From Flagellimonas nanhaiensis (GTDB lineage Bacteria; Bacteroidota; Bacteroidia; Flavobacteriales; Flavobacteriaceae), in the NCBI RefSeq assembly GCF_003382275.1, contig NZ_QTJX01000001.1, positions 1,178,001 through 1,242,000 on the forward strand: a stretch of DNA of 64,000 nucleotides, read 5' to 3'. Below are positions 1 through 8,036 of the stretch, piece after piece (the first letter of the stretch is position 1; the number at the start of each line of letters is the position of its first letter). The position numbers and the translations under genes are program-made. The notes under the pieces are model-generated. The model worked only from the letters and a program-made list of their open reading frames with translations. It had not been told where the DNA came from and did not search any database.

Positions 1-201
1 CTTGAAGATTTAAAGATGAGACTCCTGTTCTACGAACGTGGGCTTGGAGAGGATTCTTCTTTCCATTCACTTTTGAACAATCAGAATGAAGCCATTGTAC
101 AGGCATTGGAAGAAGACAACCTGCCTGCTGCTGCATTGATCTTGAAGATGAGTTGGATGGCAGTATTGGAATACGTTGAAAGTAGATTGGACCGAAAATA
201 A
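1..201 (+). CDS. C-terminal fragment of an unknown protein
   Basis: The reading frame is already open at the first base of the window and runs to a TAA stop, so this is the 3' end of a gene that starts outside. The 66 visible residues look like a helical, Leu/Ala/Glu-rich tail (for example the stretch around EEDNLPAAALILKMSW) with no membrane segment and no motif I recognise. A Met at position 16 is internal to the open frame and is not needed as a start. No function can be assigned from this piece. Confidence 0.6.
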   Translation, partial: LEDLKMRLLFYERGLGEDSSFHSLLNNQNEAIVQALEEDNLPAAALILKMSWMAVLEYVESRLDRK

Positions 202-237
202 GTCCCCTAAAAATCCGTTTGAAGCTAAAACGCTTTT

Positions 238-399
238 ATGCAATTCCTAAACAAAGAAATAGAAGCCCTTGTCAAGCGAAAGAAAACCCGAACATTGGTC
301 AAAAAGCAGGTTTCATGTGGTATTTTTCAAGATTTGGAAACCCTAAATCTGGATTCTAAAAAAACGCCTCGAGGAAATTCATCAGCCCTTGAACAATGA
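238..399 (+). CDS. Possible 53-residue basic protein, doubtful
   Basis: A short ATG-to-TGA frame in the gap after the first gene. It encodes 53 residues, rich in Lys in its first half (VKRKKTRTLVKK), with no signal peptide or known motif. It overlaps the last 18 bases of the convergent amidohydrolase gene. It may be a real small protein or a chance frame; codon use looks ordinary for the window but the length is too short to decide. Confidence 0.2.
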   Translation: MQFLNKEIEALVKRKKTRTLVKKQVSCGIFQDLETLNLDSKKTPRGNSSALEQ

Positions 400-1473
400 T
401 CTATCCAGACCTGGGATAAGGTTCAATGCGTTCTCAAAATACACTTTTCTCAAAACTTCATCGGGTAGATCCAGCCCATACATTGCCCAGAATGCATGAT
501 ATTTTTTATAGTATGGAAAGTACTCATCCGCTGTTTCCAGAACTCTAAAATAGGTTGGAAACTCTTCGGGTTTCCAACTGTCCTTGCCAAATAGAATCCT
601 GTCCTGGTATTTAATGAAAAATTCCTTTGCTCTTCTAGGTTGACGTCCTAATTCCGCAATAATGGCACCAATACCAACCGACATGTTCGGCATTTCATCG
701 AGCAGCTCCCCTAGCCTGTCCAAATCGTTAGCGTACCAACCCATATGTGCATTGATAAACTTTGTTTTGGGGTGTTTTTTGAACATTCTATGTTGTTCAT
801 CAATAATTTGCTGCCATGGTGCCGGATTATCGTCTGAACGTTTTCTACGTGGCCTAGTTTTTAACTCCAACCAGCGTTCATTTTTGCTGTCCATTGGGTC
901 CCAGAATGATTTTGGATCCGCAGCGTGAATCAATACAGGAATTCCAAGCTCACCACATTTGGCCCAAACAGGGTCCAATCGCGGGTCATCAATGGCAATA
1001 CGATTCCCATTAACATCATTATTTCTGAGACCGAGGCTCTTATAGATTTTTAGGCCTTTAGCACCACTTTTAACATCCAACTCCAGTTGGGCAGCAGCCT
1101 GCTCTCCCCAATTGGAATTGCCTACGCCGCTAAAATCTACATTAGCAAAAACCACAAACCTATTGGGATAATGCGTGTTTACATTCTTTAACTTGTCCCG
1201 TAATTCTTTTCCGGAACCACCGCTTAGGTTCACCATAATCCCCATGTTGAGTTGGTCCATATCCCTTATCAACGTTGAAAGATCCTGTGTGGCCATCCTA
1301 AACTGGTGGCTATGCACGTCTATGAAAGTGAATTTGGCTCGTTCTACAGGGTTTTCAGATACTTTGAGAGTCGATGTTGGATTATATTCTTCAAAACCCA
1401 TTTCTTGGGAAATGCCTGAAAAATTAGAAAAGAAAAATGCTAAAGTAAAAGTAAAGATGTAAGATTTCATCAT
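382..1473 (-). CDS. Exported amidohydrolase-family metal-dependent hydrolase
   Basis: A 363-residue protein with an N-terminal signal peptide (hydrophobic stretch up to about residue 22, ending near ISQE) and an amidohydrolase-2-type TIM barrel. Visible metal-site motifs are FIDVHSHQF near residue 50, IHAAD near 185, INAHMGW near 243 and FGKDSW near 300. The family hydrolyses or decarboxylates small cyclic or aromatic compounds; the substrate here is unknown. It is the last gene of the molybdenum-cofactor operon, 8 bases after the mocA-like gene, so it may act on a product of the molybdenum hydroxylase, but that is inference. Two ATG codons stand in tandem at the start (1473 and 1470). Confidence 0.8.
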   Translation of the reverse strand: MMKSYIFTFTLAFFFSNFSGISQEMGFEEYNPTSTLKVSENPVERAKFTFIDVHSHQFRMATQDLSTLIRDMDQLNMGIMVNLSGGSGKELRDKLKNVNTHYPNRFVVFANVDFSGVGNSNWGEQAAAQLELDVKSGAKGLKIYKSLGLRNNDVNGNRIAIDDPRLDPVWAKCGELGIPVLIHAADPKSFWDPMDSKNERWLELKTRPRRKRSDDNPAPWQQIIDEQHRMFKKHPKTKFINAHMGWYANDLDRLGELLDEMPNMSVGIGAIIAELGRQPRRAKEFFIKYQDRILFGKDSWKPEEFPTYFRVLETADEYFPYYKKYHAFWAMYGLDLPDEVLRKVYFENALNLIPGLDRSLFKG

Positions 1474-1481
1474 ATTGTAAA

Positions 1482-2069
1482 TCAGTTTATTATATTATGA
1501 TAATCTGTTAAAGTGTCAATATCGATTTCCTTACCTGATGCCGACATCATTTTGGTTTGAGCTATGTTTTCAGAAATAACATGTTTGGCGCCATAATCTT
1601 GATGTAGTGAAATAAGCTCCTTCAGCATAGATTTATGGAATATTGCTGGTACCCCAGCGCGCTTACCGTAGGAAGTAGCTACAATTTTATACTCCTTTGT
1701 TTTAAAATTGGCTATCATTTCATTCAAATATTCTGCATCCAGCAGCGGTTGGTCCACTGTCATGATCAACAGTCCATCAAGGTCTCGCGTTTGTTTTAGT
1801 ATGTACTCCACTCCTATTGAGATGGAACTTCCCATTCCATTTTTCCAATTTGGGTTTTCTATTGTAGAAGTTCCTTGAGGAAGTTTTCTTTTAATCAGGT
1901 CCATATTAGCCCCCAACACAACATATGTAGAATCCGTCACCTGTTTAGCTTGAGCTATGGCATGTCCCAGAAAAGTGGAGTTTTTCCAGGGTAGCAGTTG
2001 TTTGATTTCATCTCCCATTCTTGAAGATGAACCCGCTGCCAAAATCAAAATAGCTATGGAGTCCGCCAT
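1482..2069 (-). CDS. MocA-like molybdenum cofactor cytidylyltransferase (NTP transferase family)
   Basis: A 195-residue nucleotidyltransferase of the MobA/MocA fold. The N-terminal nucleotide-binding loop LAAGSSSRMG and the metal-binding region TVDQPLL near residue 105 are intact. MocA proteins attach CMP to molybdopterin to give the dinucleotide cofactor used by xanthine dehydrogenase-type enzymes, which fits the molybdenum hydroxylase at the head of this operon and the adjacent xdhC gene. A separate mobA (GMP-transferring) gene lies in the same operon, so the organism may make both cofactor forms. The gene follows xdhC by 3 bases. The exact nucleotide specificity is inferred from context. 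Confidence 0.82.
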   Translation of the reverse strand: MADSIAILILAAGSSSRMGDEIKQLLPWKNSTFLGHAIAQAKQVTDSTYVVLGANMDLIKRKLPQGTSTIENPNWKNGMGSSISIGVEYILKQTRDLDGLLIMTVDQPLLDAEYLNEMIANFKTKEYKIVATSYGKRAGVPAIFHKSMLKELISLHQDYGAKHVISENIAQTKMMSASGKEIDIDTLTDYHNIIN

Positions 2070-2072
2070 GAA

Positions 2073-3077
2073 TCAAGTGTGGATTTTCCCCAGTTTATGC
2101 TTTAGTAGACTAGGTTCCTTTTTATTGACGACAGATAAAATCTCGGATAAAATGGATATAGATATTTCTTGCGGGGTCTCCGCGCCAATGTCCATACCTG
2201 CGGGACCATGAATGCTCTCTAAAAAATCTTCGGAAATATCTGGATGACGTTCAAATAGCTCTTGAAATAACTTTTCCCTTCTTTTGAATGGCCCCAACAA
2301 TCCTATATAAGCTCCTCTTTGCTCTTTGAGCGAAATAACATATTGAAGGTCTTTTACAAAACTATGGGTCATTACCATTACCGCGGTTTGATCGTCCAGT
2401 TCTGGACTGAAGGCCTCCGGTTCGACAAGAACCAATTTGTGGATTCCCGGAAAATCGTTTTCTGTCTTTTCCTCCCTTGGATTGGCAACAACCGTGACTT
2501 CCCAACCTGTCATTGACGCAAATTTGCATAATTGGACGGCATCATGCTCGGCTCCAATAATAATCAATTGAAAACAAGGGTCTAATTCCTGTTCAAAAAT
2601 CAAAAGTTCAGGGTTGTTAGCCACTTTTCTTTCCGAAACAGGAAACATCTTATCATTAAATCTAAATACTGTATGATAATCTTTATGGTCGCTTAACTCC
2701 TTTTTGTAGTATGAACTCATAAATAATGATTCCCGTTTTTCAATGGTTTTCCAAAATTGGGTTATGAAGGATTCGCTAGGCTCAAAAACTTCCAGGAGAA
2801 TGTAGAGTATTCCTTCGCACCCTAAGCGATACCTTCCATCGTATATCATTATTCTTGAAACCCCATTTGAAAACACGGCCTGGGCCTGTCTCAATACCTC
2901 CTTTTCAACACATCCCCCACTGACCGCACCTACCATGTCCCCATTTTCAAAAATGAGCATTCTAACTCCGGGTCTACGATAGGAAGACCCATCCAAAGCC
3001 ACTACAGTTGCCAAAACAGCCTGTTCGTGTTTTCTTTGTTGATACTGCTGGATGATATTCTTTAATTCATGTGTCAT
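2073..3077 (-). CDS. XdhC/CoxI family molybdenum-enzyme maturation factor
   Basis: A 334-residue protein with an N-terminal XdhC/CoxI domain (VVALDGSSYRRPGVRML near residue 25, GAVSGGCVEKEV near 52) and a C-terminal Rossmann-like XdhC domain containing IIGAEHDAVQL and GLLGPFKRR. Members bind the molybdenum cofactor, promote its sulfuration and insert it into xanthine dehydrogenase-family enzymes. Genes for a MocA-like transferase and MoeA lie 3 and 1 bases away, and a client enzyme is encoded at the operon head. All conserved blocks are present and the length is normal. Confidence 0.88.
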   Translation of the reverse strand: MTHELKNIIQQYQQRKHEQAVLATVVALDGSSYRRPGVRMLIFENGDMVGAVSGGCVEKEVLRQAQAVFSNGVSRIMIYDGRYRLGCEGILYILLEVFEPSESFITQFWKTIEKRESLFMSSYYKKELSDHKDYHTVFRFNDKMFPVSERKVANNPELLIFEQELDPCFQLIIIGAEHDAVQLCKFASMTGWEVTVVANPREEKTENDFPGIHKLVLVEPEAFSPELDDQTAVMVMTHSFVKDLQYVISLKEQRGAYIGLLGPFKRREKLFQELFERHPDISEDFLESIHGPAGMDIGAETPQEISISILSEILSVVNKKEPSLLKHKLGKIHT

Positions 3078-3078
3078 A

Positions 3079-4275
3079 TCAAAAGATACTTTTGGTGGGG
3101 ATAAAGGGAACTATATCATCTTTTTCCTTGGCTTCATTTGGATTAAGTTGAACCACTCCGTCTATTTTAGATAATCCAATCAAATCTCCAGATCCTGTTG
3201 TAGATACCTGCTGGGCGTATAACGTTCCATTTTTTAAAGTGGTTTTTACTCCCACAAAAACGGTAAGGTCGATTTTATTTGTAATTGTACCTTCTAAAAT
3301 TACGGCAAATTGCGGTGTTTGCACTCCCAAAGTTTTGTTAAGCCATGGTTTAAAATAGACCTGGTAATTTACAAAGGTGGATACTGGATTTCCTGGAAAA
3401 GAAAAAACGGTGGTTTGTGTTTGATCCTGCTTTCCAAACCAAAATGGTTTTCCGGGACGCTGTCGTACCCTATGAAATATTTTTTTTACTCCCAATTCTT
3501 CAAATAGCTCTGGTAAATAGTCATATTTTCCTTTGGAAACTCCTCCACTTAAAATCAGGACATCATACCCATGAATACAGGAAGCCAACCTTTCTTTTAT
3601 AGTGGCCGGATCATCCAAGATATGATGGATATCTGCCAGGATTCCTTCTTTTTGCAACAGTGCCGCAACGGTATGGGAATTGGATTTTCGAATTTGGTAC
3701 GGTTCAGGAACTTCAGAAACATCAACCAATTCATTTCCTGTAGAAATTACGGCAATCTTTGGCGTCTTTTTTACAACTACATCTGCTTTGCCAACAGAAG
3801 CCAAAACTCCAATTTCCGCAGCTGTCACGATTTCACCTGGATGCAATAAAACTTCACCCATGGCGATATCGCTTGCTTGAGGATGAATATTTTGTCCCTT
3901 GGCAATGGGTTTATCAACTGAAAAGCCGTCCTTTTGTTTGGACGTGTGCTCATACATGACCACCGTATCCGCATTGTTCGGAACGATAGCTCCGGTCATT
4001 ACCTCGATACAGGCTGAAGTATCCTTCAAACTGAGTTGTGGATTCCCCGCTTGAGCTATTCCTTCTACTTTCAGTTGTTGATTTTGGGATTTCAGCCCAT
4101 CAAAATTTATTGCGATACCATCCTTGGTAGACCTGTTAAATGGAGGAAAATCTCTATCGGCCACAATGGTTTCCGCCAAAATTCTCCCCAAGGAATGTTC
4201 GAGCTTTATGCTTTCATTTCCATAACTGGCCGTTAAAGCAAGCACTTTTTGCAACGCTTCTTCAAAAGAAATCAT
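3079..4275 (-). CDS. moeA: MoeA molybdopterin molybdotransferase
   Basis: A 398-residue MoeA, the usual length. It inserts molybdate into adenylated molybdopterin in the last step of cofactor synthesis. Visible signatures include DRDFPPFNRSTKDG near residue 40, VISTGNELV near 178, the MoCF-fold loop LSGGVSKGKYD near 242 and FSFPGNPVS near 293. The ATG overlaps the stop of the upstream TSUP transporter gene by 4 bases (ATGA), suggesting translational coupling. Confidence 0.95.
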   Translation of the reverse strand: MISFEEALQKVLALTASYGNESIKLEHSLGRILAETIVADRDFPPFNRSTKDGIAINFDGLKSQNQQLKVEGIAQAGNPQLSLKDTSACIEVMTGAIVPNNADTVVMYEHTSKQKDGFSVDKPIAKGQNIHPQASDIAMGEVLLHPGEIVTAAEIGVLASVGKADVVVKKTPKIAVISTGNELVDVSEVPEPYQIRKSNSHTVAALLQKEGILADIHHILDDPATIKERLASCIHGYDVLILSGGVSKGKYDYLPELFEELGVKKIFHRVRQRPGKPFWFGKQDQTQTTVFSFPGNPVSTFVNYQVYFKPWLNKTLGVQTPQFAVILEGTITNKIDLTVFVGVKTTLKNGTLYAQQVSTTGSGDLIGLSKIDGVVQLNPNEAKEKDDIVPFIPTKSIF

Positions 4276-5054
4276 GTAAAGAGGGTTATTTGCAATCCGT
4301 TTTTCAATAATACCCTTGTTCCCACAAAAAGTACCAAGAAAGCGGTCAACATTCTAATTCGTTTAGCTGATAGTTTGCTGATGCTCAACCTTACGCCCAG
4401 CTGTCCGCCAAGTAGGACCGCGAAAAGCAACCCTAAGATTTCGGGCCAAAATATCTCAAAGGAATCGCTTACGAACAATCCTCCAATACCGGAAATGGAA
4501 TTGACCAAAATAAAAAAGCTGGCCAGCGAAGCTATCACTATGGGTTTGTCCCATTTCATATGGTGCAGTACCGGGGCCAGGAAAATTCCGCCCCCAATAC
4601 CCACTAAACCAGATAGCAGGCCTATTCCGGCTCCAATGACATAAGGAGTGAAAACGGGATATTTTTTGACACTTAAATTGGTTTTAAGTGCTAAAGTTTG
4701 ATAGATAAGGGCAACCGCCGAAACAATCAAGGCCATTGCCAATAGAATGAAGAAAACCTGTTCTTTCAATCGGAACGCAGCACCTAAGAATGCCATGGGA
4801 ATACTGGTTATAATGAATGGAAGAAATTTCTTGAACTGTAGATGTCCATTTTTATAATAAAGAAGACAGCTTCCCGAAACTACCGCAAGATTGCACAGCA
4901 ATGCTGTTGTACGTATTGCGAAAAAACTCGCTATAACCAAGGTGAGGATAGCCAAATAACTTGACCCTCCCCCAAAACCTACCGCGGAGTACAAGGTTGC
5001 TACCACAAAGAAAGCCAATGTGAGCAATACAAAATCGCCAGGTGTTAAGGACAT
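4272..5054 (-). CDS. TSUP-family (TauE/SafE) membrane transporter
   Basis: A 260-residue integral membrane protein with about eight predicted helices and the internal duplication of the TauE/SafE family (SAVGFGGGSSYLA near residue 23 and SGLVGIGGGIFLAP near 148). The family moves small anions, often sulfur-containing ones such as sulfite, sulfoacetate or thiosulfate. The gene sits inside a molybdenum-cofactor operon between moeB and moeA, overlapping moeB by 10 bases and moeA by 4, so it is co-transcribed. Its substrate is unknown; sulfur supply, sulfite removal or an anion linked to the pathway are all possible. Confidence 0.85.
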   Translation of the reverse strand: MSLTPGDFVLLTLAFFVVATLYSAVGFGGGSSYLAILTLVIASFFAIRTTALLCNLAVVSGSCLLYYKNGHLQFKKFLPFIITSIPMAFLGAAFRLKEQVFFILLAMALIVSAVALIYQTLALKTNLSVKKYPVFTPYVIGAGIGLLSGLVGIGGGIFLAPVLHHMKWDKPIVIASLASFFILVNSISGIGGLFVSDSFEIFWPEILGLLFAVLLGGQLGVRLSISKLSAKRIRMLTAFLVLFVGTRVLLKNGLQITLFT

Positions 5055-6112
5055 AGGCTTGTCATTTTGTTCATTCCTCCAGAAATATGGTAAAAACTGA
5101 CATTGTGGAAACCAGCCTGTAATTTCTTTACCGCAAGTTTACTACGTTTTCCAGACTGACAGATTACATAAACGGTATTCTTTTTCTCTAGAACCGATGC
5201 ACACGAATCTATTTGGTCCAATGGTACATTAATGGCATCCTCCAAATGATTTTCTTCAAACTCCTGAGTCGTTCTTACATCTATCAATAGATATTGACCA
5301 TCTTTTTTTCTTACGGAAAGAAAAGATTCCGGGTCAATCGTTGGTACTATATCACAGTCTGAAATATCATAAGACTCTTGAAGTTCTTTAATGGCCTTAT
5401 TTTCCACTTTTGTCTTGAAAGCAATTTTCGCAAATTGATGGTTTAATCCATCAAAAACCAACAATTTTCCGGATAGCACATCTCCTATTTCCGCAAGTAC
5501 TTTTACCGTTTCAAGGGCTTGCAGTGTTCCAATAATACCGGGAACCACCCCTAAAACCCCATTTTCATTACAATTGGGTACTTCCTCATCTCCCGGCATA
5601 TCTGGATATAGACAACGATATGTTGGTCCATCCTTGTAATTAAACACGCTTACATGACCTTCAAAACCATGCAATGCGCCATAAATGAACGGTTTATTGA
5701 GTACAACACAGGCATCATTGATCAAATACCGTGTAGGAAAGTTATCCGTGGCATCGATTACCACATCGTAATCTTTAATTACTTCCAATGCGTTGCTTTT
5801 AACTAGGAAGCTATCATGCAAAACAAATTGGGTCTGAGAGTTTTGATGCGTCAATTTTTCATGGACCACCTCCAATTTCATTCTTCCCAAATCCTTTTCG
5901 GTATAGAGCACCTGGCGCTGTAAATTATGCAGCTCCACCGCATCCTGGTCCATTAGACCAATTGTGCCCACTCCCATGGCATTGAGGTATTGCAGCACAG
6001 GTATCCCTAATCCGCCCAAACCAACAACCAACACTTTACTGTTGGCCAACTTTTCTTGGGCTTTTGGACCAAAATCTTTCAATTGGGTCTGTCGGATATA
6101 CCTGGAGTCCAT
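5045..6112 (-). CDS. moeB: MoeB/ThiF/HesA-type adenylyltransferase fused to a rhodanese domain
   Basis: A 355-residue fusion. Residues 1-250 are an E1-like adenylyltransferase with the ATP loop VLVVGLGGLGIPVL near residue 30 and the conserved DATDNFPTRYLIND near 122. Residues 260-355 form a rhodanese domain with active-site loop VICQSGKRS. The enzyme adenylates the C-terminal Gly-Gly of MoaD, and the rhodanese part probably delivers sulfur for the thiocarboxylate, as in eukaryotic MOCS3. moaD lies upstream in the same operon. The same protein could also serve ThiS; no thi genes are in view. Confidence 0.9.
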   Translation of the reverse strand: MDSRYIRQTQLKDFGPKAQEKLANSKVLVVGLGGLGIPVLQYLNAMGVGTIGLMDQDAVELHNLQRQVLYTEKDLGRMKLEVVHEKLTHQNSQTQFVLHDSFLVKSNALEVIKDYDVVIDATDNFPTRYLINDACVVLNKPFIYGALHGFEGHVSVFNYKDGPTYRCLYPDMPGDEEVPNCNENGVLGVVPGIIGTLQALETVKVLAEIGDVLSGKLLVFDGLNHQFAKIAFKTKVENKAIKELQESYDISDCDIVPTIDPESFLSVRKKDGQYLLIDVRTTQEFEENHLEDAINVPLDQIDSCASVLEKKNTVYVICQSGKRSKLAVKKLQAGFHNVSFYHISGGMNKMTSLCP

Positions 6113-6115
6113 AGG

Positions 6116-6733
6116 TCAGACAATTTTAGATTTTACAAACTCATAATCAGAAATGGAATTGGCATTATAAAGCACCTCATCCTTTTCAGGATGAACAAGT
6201 TCCGTTTCCGAATTGATCAAAAACTTCCTCGGGCAACTGCTCTCTGCCGATTTAAGGTACTCGATGGCATTCTTTAAACTATCGGGCTCCCAGATGGTAA
6301 TCAATGGTTCCGGAAGCTTTGTCTTATTTGTTGCGAATGAAGTGGCGACTTTGTTACTGTTTCTTTCAGAAACCAATTGTTGTAACGTCTCTAGGTCTAT
6401 TAGCGGAAGATCGCAAGCAAGGACCAACCAAGCTGCATCTGGGTCATGAGCGTGAGCGCTCAAAATTCCATTAAAAGGCCCTCGGTATTCGTTTTTATCT
6501 GGGATTACATTAAAGCCTTCTGGGACAGACGCTTCTTGTTCATGGCGAATGCTGAGAAAAACGTTGTCGCAGATTTGTTCCAGTAATTTGTACAGATATT
6601 CTTGTTGTGGAACCCCATGATAAGTCAATAGACCTTTGTCAGACCCCATCCGGGTGCTTTTGCCCCCAGCTAGCACCAAACCATTAAGTTTTGGCGTGTT
6701 GTTTTTCATAATCATATCATTTTCTCCCTTCAT
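6116..6733 (-). CDS. mobA: MobA molybdenum cofactor guanylyltransferase
   Basis: A 205-residue NTP transferase with the MobA nucleotide loop LVLAGGKSTRMGSDKGLL and the metal site LACDLPLI near residue 103. MobA adds GMP to molybdenum-molybdopterin. Later Met codons at 6715 and 6709 are also possible starts; the conserved domain begins after both. It ends 3 bases before moeB begins. Together with the mocA-like gene this gives the operon two different cofactor nucleotidyltransferases. Confidence 0.9.
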   Translation of the reverse strand: MKGENDMIMKNNTPKLNGLVLAGGKSTRMGSDKGLLTYHGVPQQEYLYKLLEQICDNVFLSIRHEQEASVPEGFNVIPDKNEYRGPFNGILSAHAHDPDAAWLVLACDLPLIDLETLQQLVSERNSNKVATSFATNKTKLPEPLITIWEPDSLKNAIEYLKSAESSCPRKFLINSETELVHPEKDEVLYNANSISDYEFVKSKIV

Positions 6734-6764
6734 CTCCCCAAATTACGCCTTTTTGCCGATACAA

Positions 6765-7781
6765 CTAGCCTCCTATTGATGTCATTGAATTATGGAATAC
6801 GGTATTGGTGTGTTCATTTTGGGCTTCAAAACCTGTTTTGGCCCTGTTGCCAATTACTTTGAGAATGGTATCCTTGATATTTTCATCATTTTTTTCCTTT
6901 CTGATGATATCACGGAGATTGGCCTTAGGTTTCCCGTATAGACAAGTGATGACATCCCCTGTGGCAGTTATTCGAAGTCTATTGCAACTTCCGCAAAAGG
7001 TTCTGCTAAAGGATGGAATCACTCCGAAAGTTCCCTTATGTCCATCTATCTTATAGTTGATGGAGGTTGAAGTCTTCGGAGATTCAATCTTTTTATAATC
7101 AGGGTATTGCGAAGCAATATGTTTCAGAATGGCCTTGTAGTTCCATTTAATCTGGTTGAATTCCTTAGACCCGCCATTAAATGGCATTTCTTCCAAAAAG
7201 CGAACAGACACATTGTAATGTTTCATAAGTTCCAAAATCGGAATTATGTCCTGTTCGTTCTGACCATCCAGTACTATAAAATTAATCCGGACATTGAACC
7301 CTTCCGTAATTAGTCTTATGAGGTTATTGTGGACCGTGTCAAATTGTTTTCTTCGGGTAATGCGTTCAAAGGTTTCCCTATTGATGGAATCCAAACTTAC
7401 ATTCACGTTCTTAATCCCCAATTCCTTGAGTTCGTCTATATGAGGACCAATCAAGGTGGCATTTGTAGTGACCGAAATTTCATCTAGCCCATCCATCTGG
7501 CTGAGTTCTCGCAATAAAATCATCAAATCCTTTCGTACAAAAGGCTCACCTCCGGTTATTCTGATTTTGTCAATGCCTTGAGAAACCAAAACCCTGCTGG
7601 TCTGAATCAGTTCAGGTATGGTGAGCAACCTATCGTTCTTCACAAAATCAATACCTTCTGAGGGCATACAATAATTACAACGAAGATTGCATCGGTCTGT
7701 AACCGCAAGTCTCAGATAATTGATTTTTCTTCCGTGATTGTCTATCAGCATAAATCTTCTAAAATTTTGCCCCGCTATCAT
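6765..7781 (-). CDS. moaA: GTP 3',8-cyclase MoaA (radical SAM)
   Basis: A radical SAM enzyme that starts molybdopterin synthesis by cyclising GTP. The N-terminal cluster motif is CNLRCNYC (Cys31, 35, 38) and the C-terminal second cluster is CGSCNRLR followed by a third Cys in ITCLYG. The protein ends in Gly-Gly, which the family needs for activity. The first ATG (7781) overlaps the moaD stop by 4 bases (ATGA); a second Met at 7751 begins the segment that matches usual MoaA N-termini, so the true start could be either. The partner moaC is not in the window. Confidence 0.95.
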   Translation of the reverse strand: MIAGQNFRRFMLIDNHGRKINYLRLAVTDRCNLRCNYCMPSEGIDFVKNDRLLTIPELIQTSRVLVSQGIDKIRITGGEPFVRKDLMILLRELSQMDGLDEISVTTNATLIGPHIDELKELGIKNVNVSLDSINRETFERITRRKQFDTVHNNLIRLITEGFNVRINFIVLDGQNEQDIIPILELMKHYNVSVRFLEEMPFNGGSKEFNQIKWNYKAILKHIASQYPDYKKIESPKTSTSINYKIDGHKGTFGVIPSFSRTFCGSCNRLRITATGDVITCLYGKPKANLRDIIRKEKNDENIKDTILKVIGNRAKTGFEAQNEHTNTVFHNSMTSIGG

Positions 7782-8032
7782 CCTCCGCTAACTGGAGGGA
7801 TAAGCGCAATTTCGTCATAAGAATTGATGATTGTATCATCTTCAGCATAAGAATTGTTCACAGCTACAGCCAAAGAAGATAATTTATTAAGTTCAGGATA
7901 GTTCTTTCCCAAATAAGTTTTGAGTTCTTTGACTGTATTTGGGACTTTTTTTCCTGAAATATTGGATGTTGGAACGGACAACGTGGGACTTCCCACGATG
8001 TCCTTTGTAATTCCAAATAAGAGTATCGTCAT
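7778..8032 (-). CDS. moaD: MoaD molybdopterin synthase sulfur-carrier subunit
   Basis: An 84-residue ubiquitin-fold protein ending in IPPVSGG; the terminal Gly-Gly is the site that is adenylated by MoeB and thiocarboxylated to donate sulfur to precursor Z. Length and C-terminus are typical. It begins 4 bases after the catalytic hydroxylase gene ends and overlaps moaA by 4 bases. The large subunit moaE, with which it forms molybdopterin synthase, is not encoded here. Confidence 0.9.
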   Translation of the reverse strand: MTILLFGITKDIVGSPTLSVPTSNISGKKVPNTVKELKTYLGKNYPELNKLSSLAVAVNNSYAEDDTIINSYDEIALIPPVSGG

Positions 8033-8036
8033 TTAA

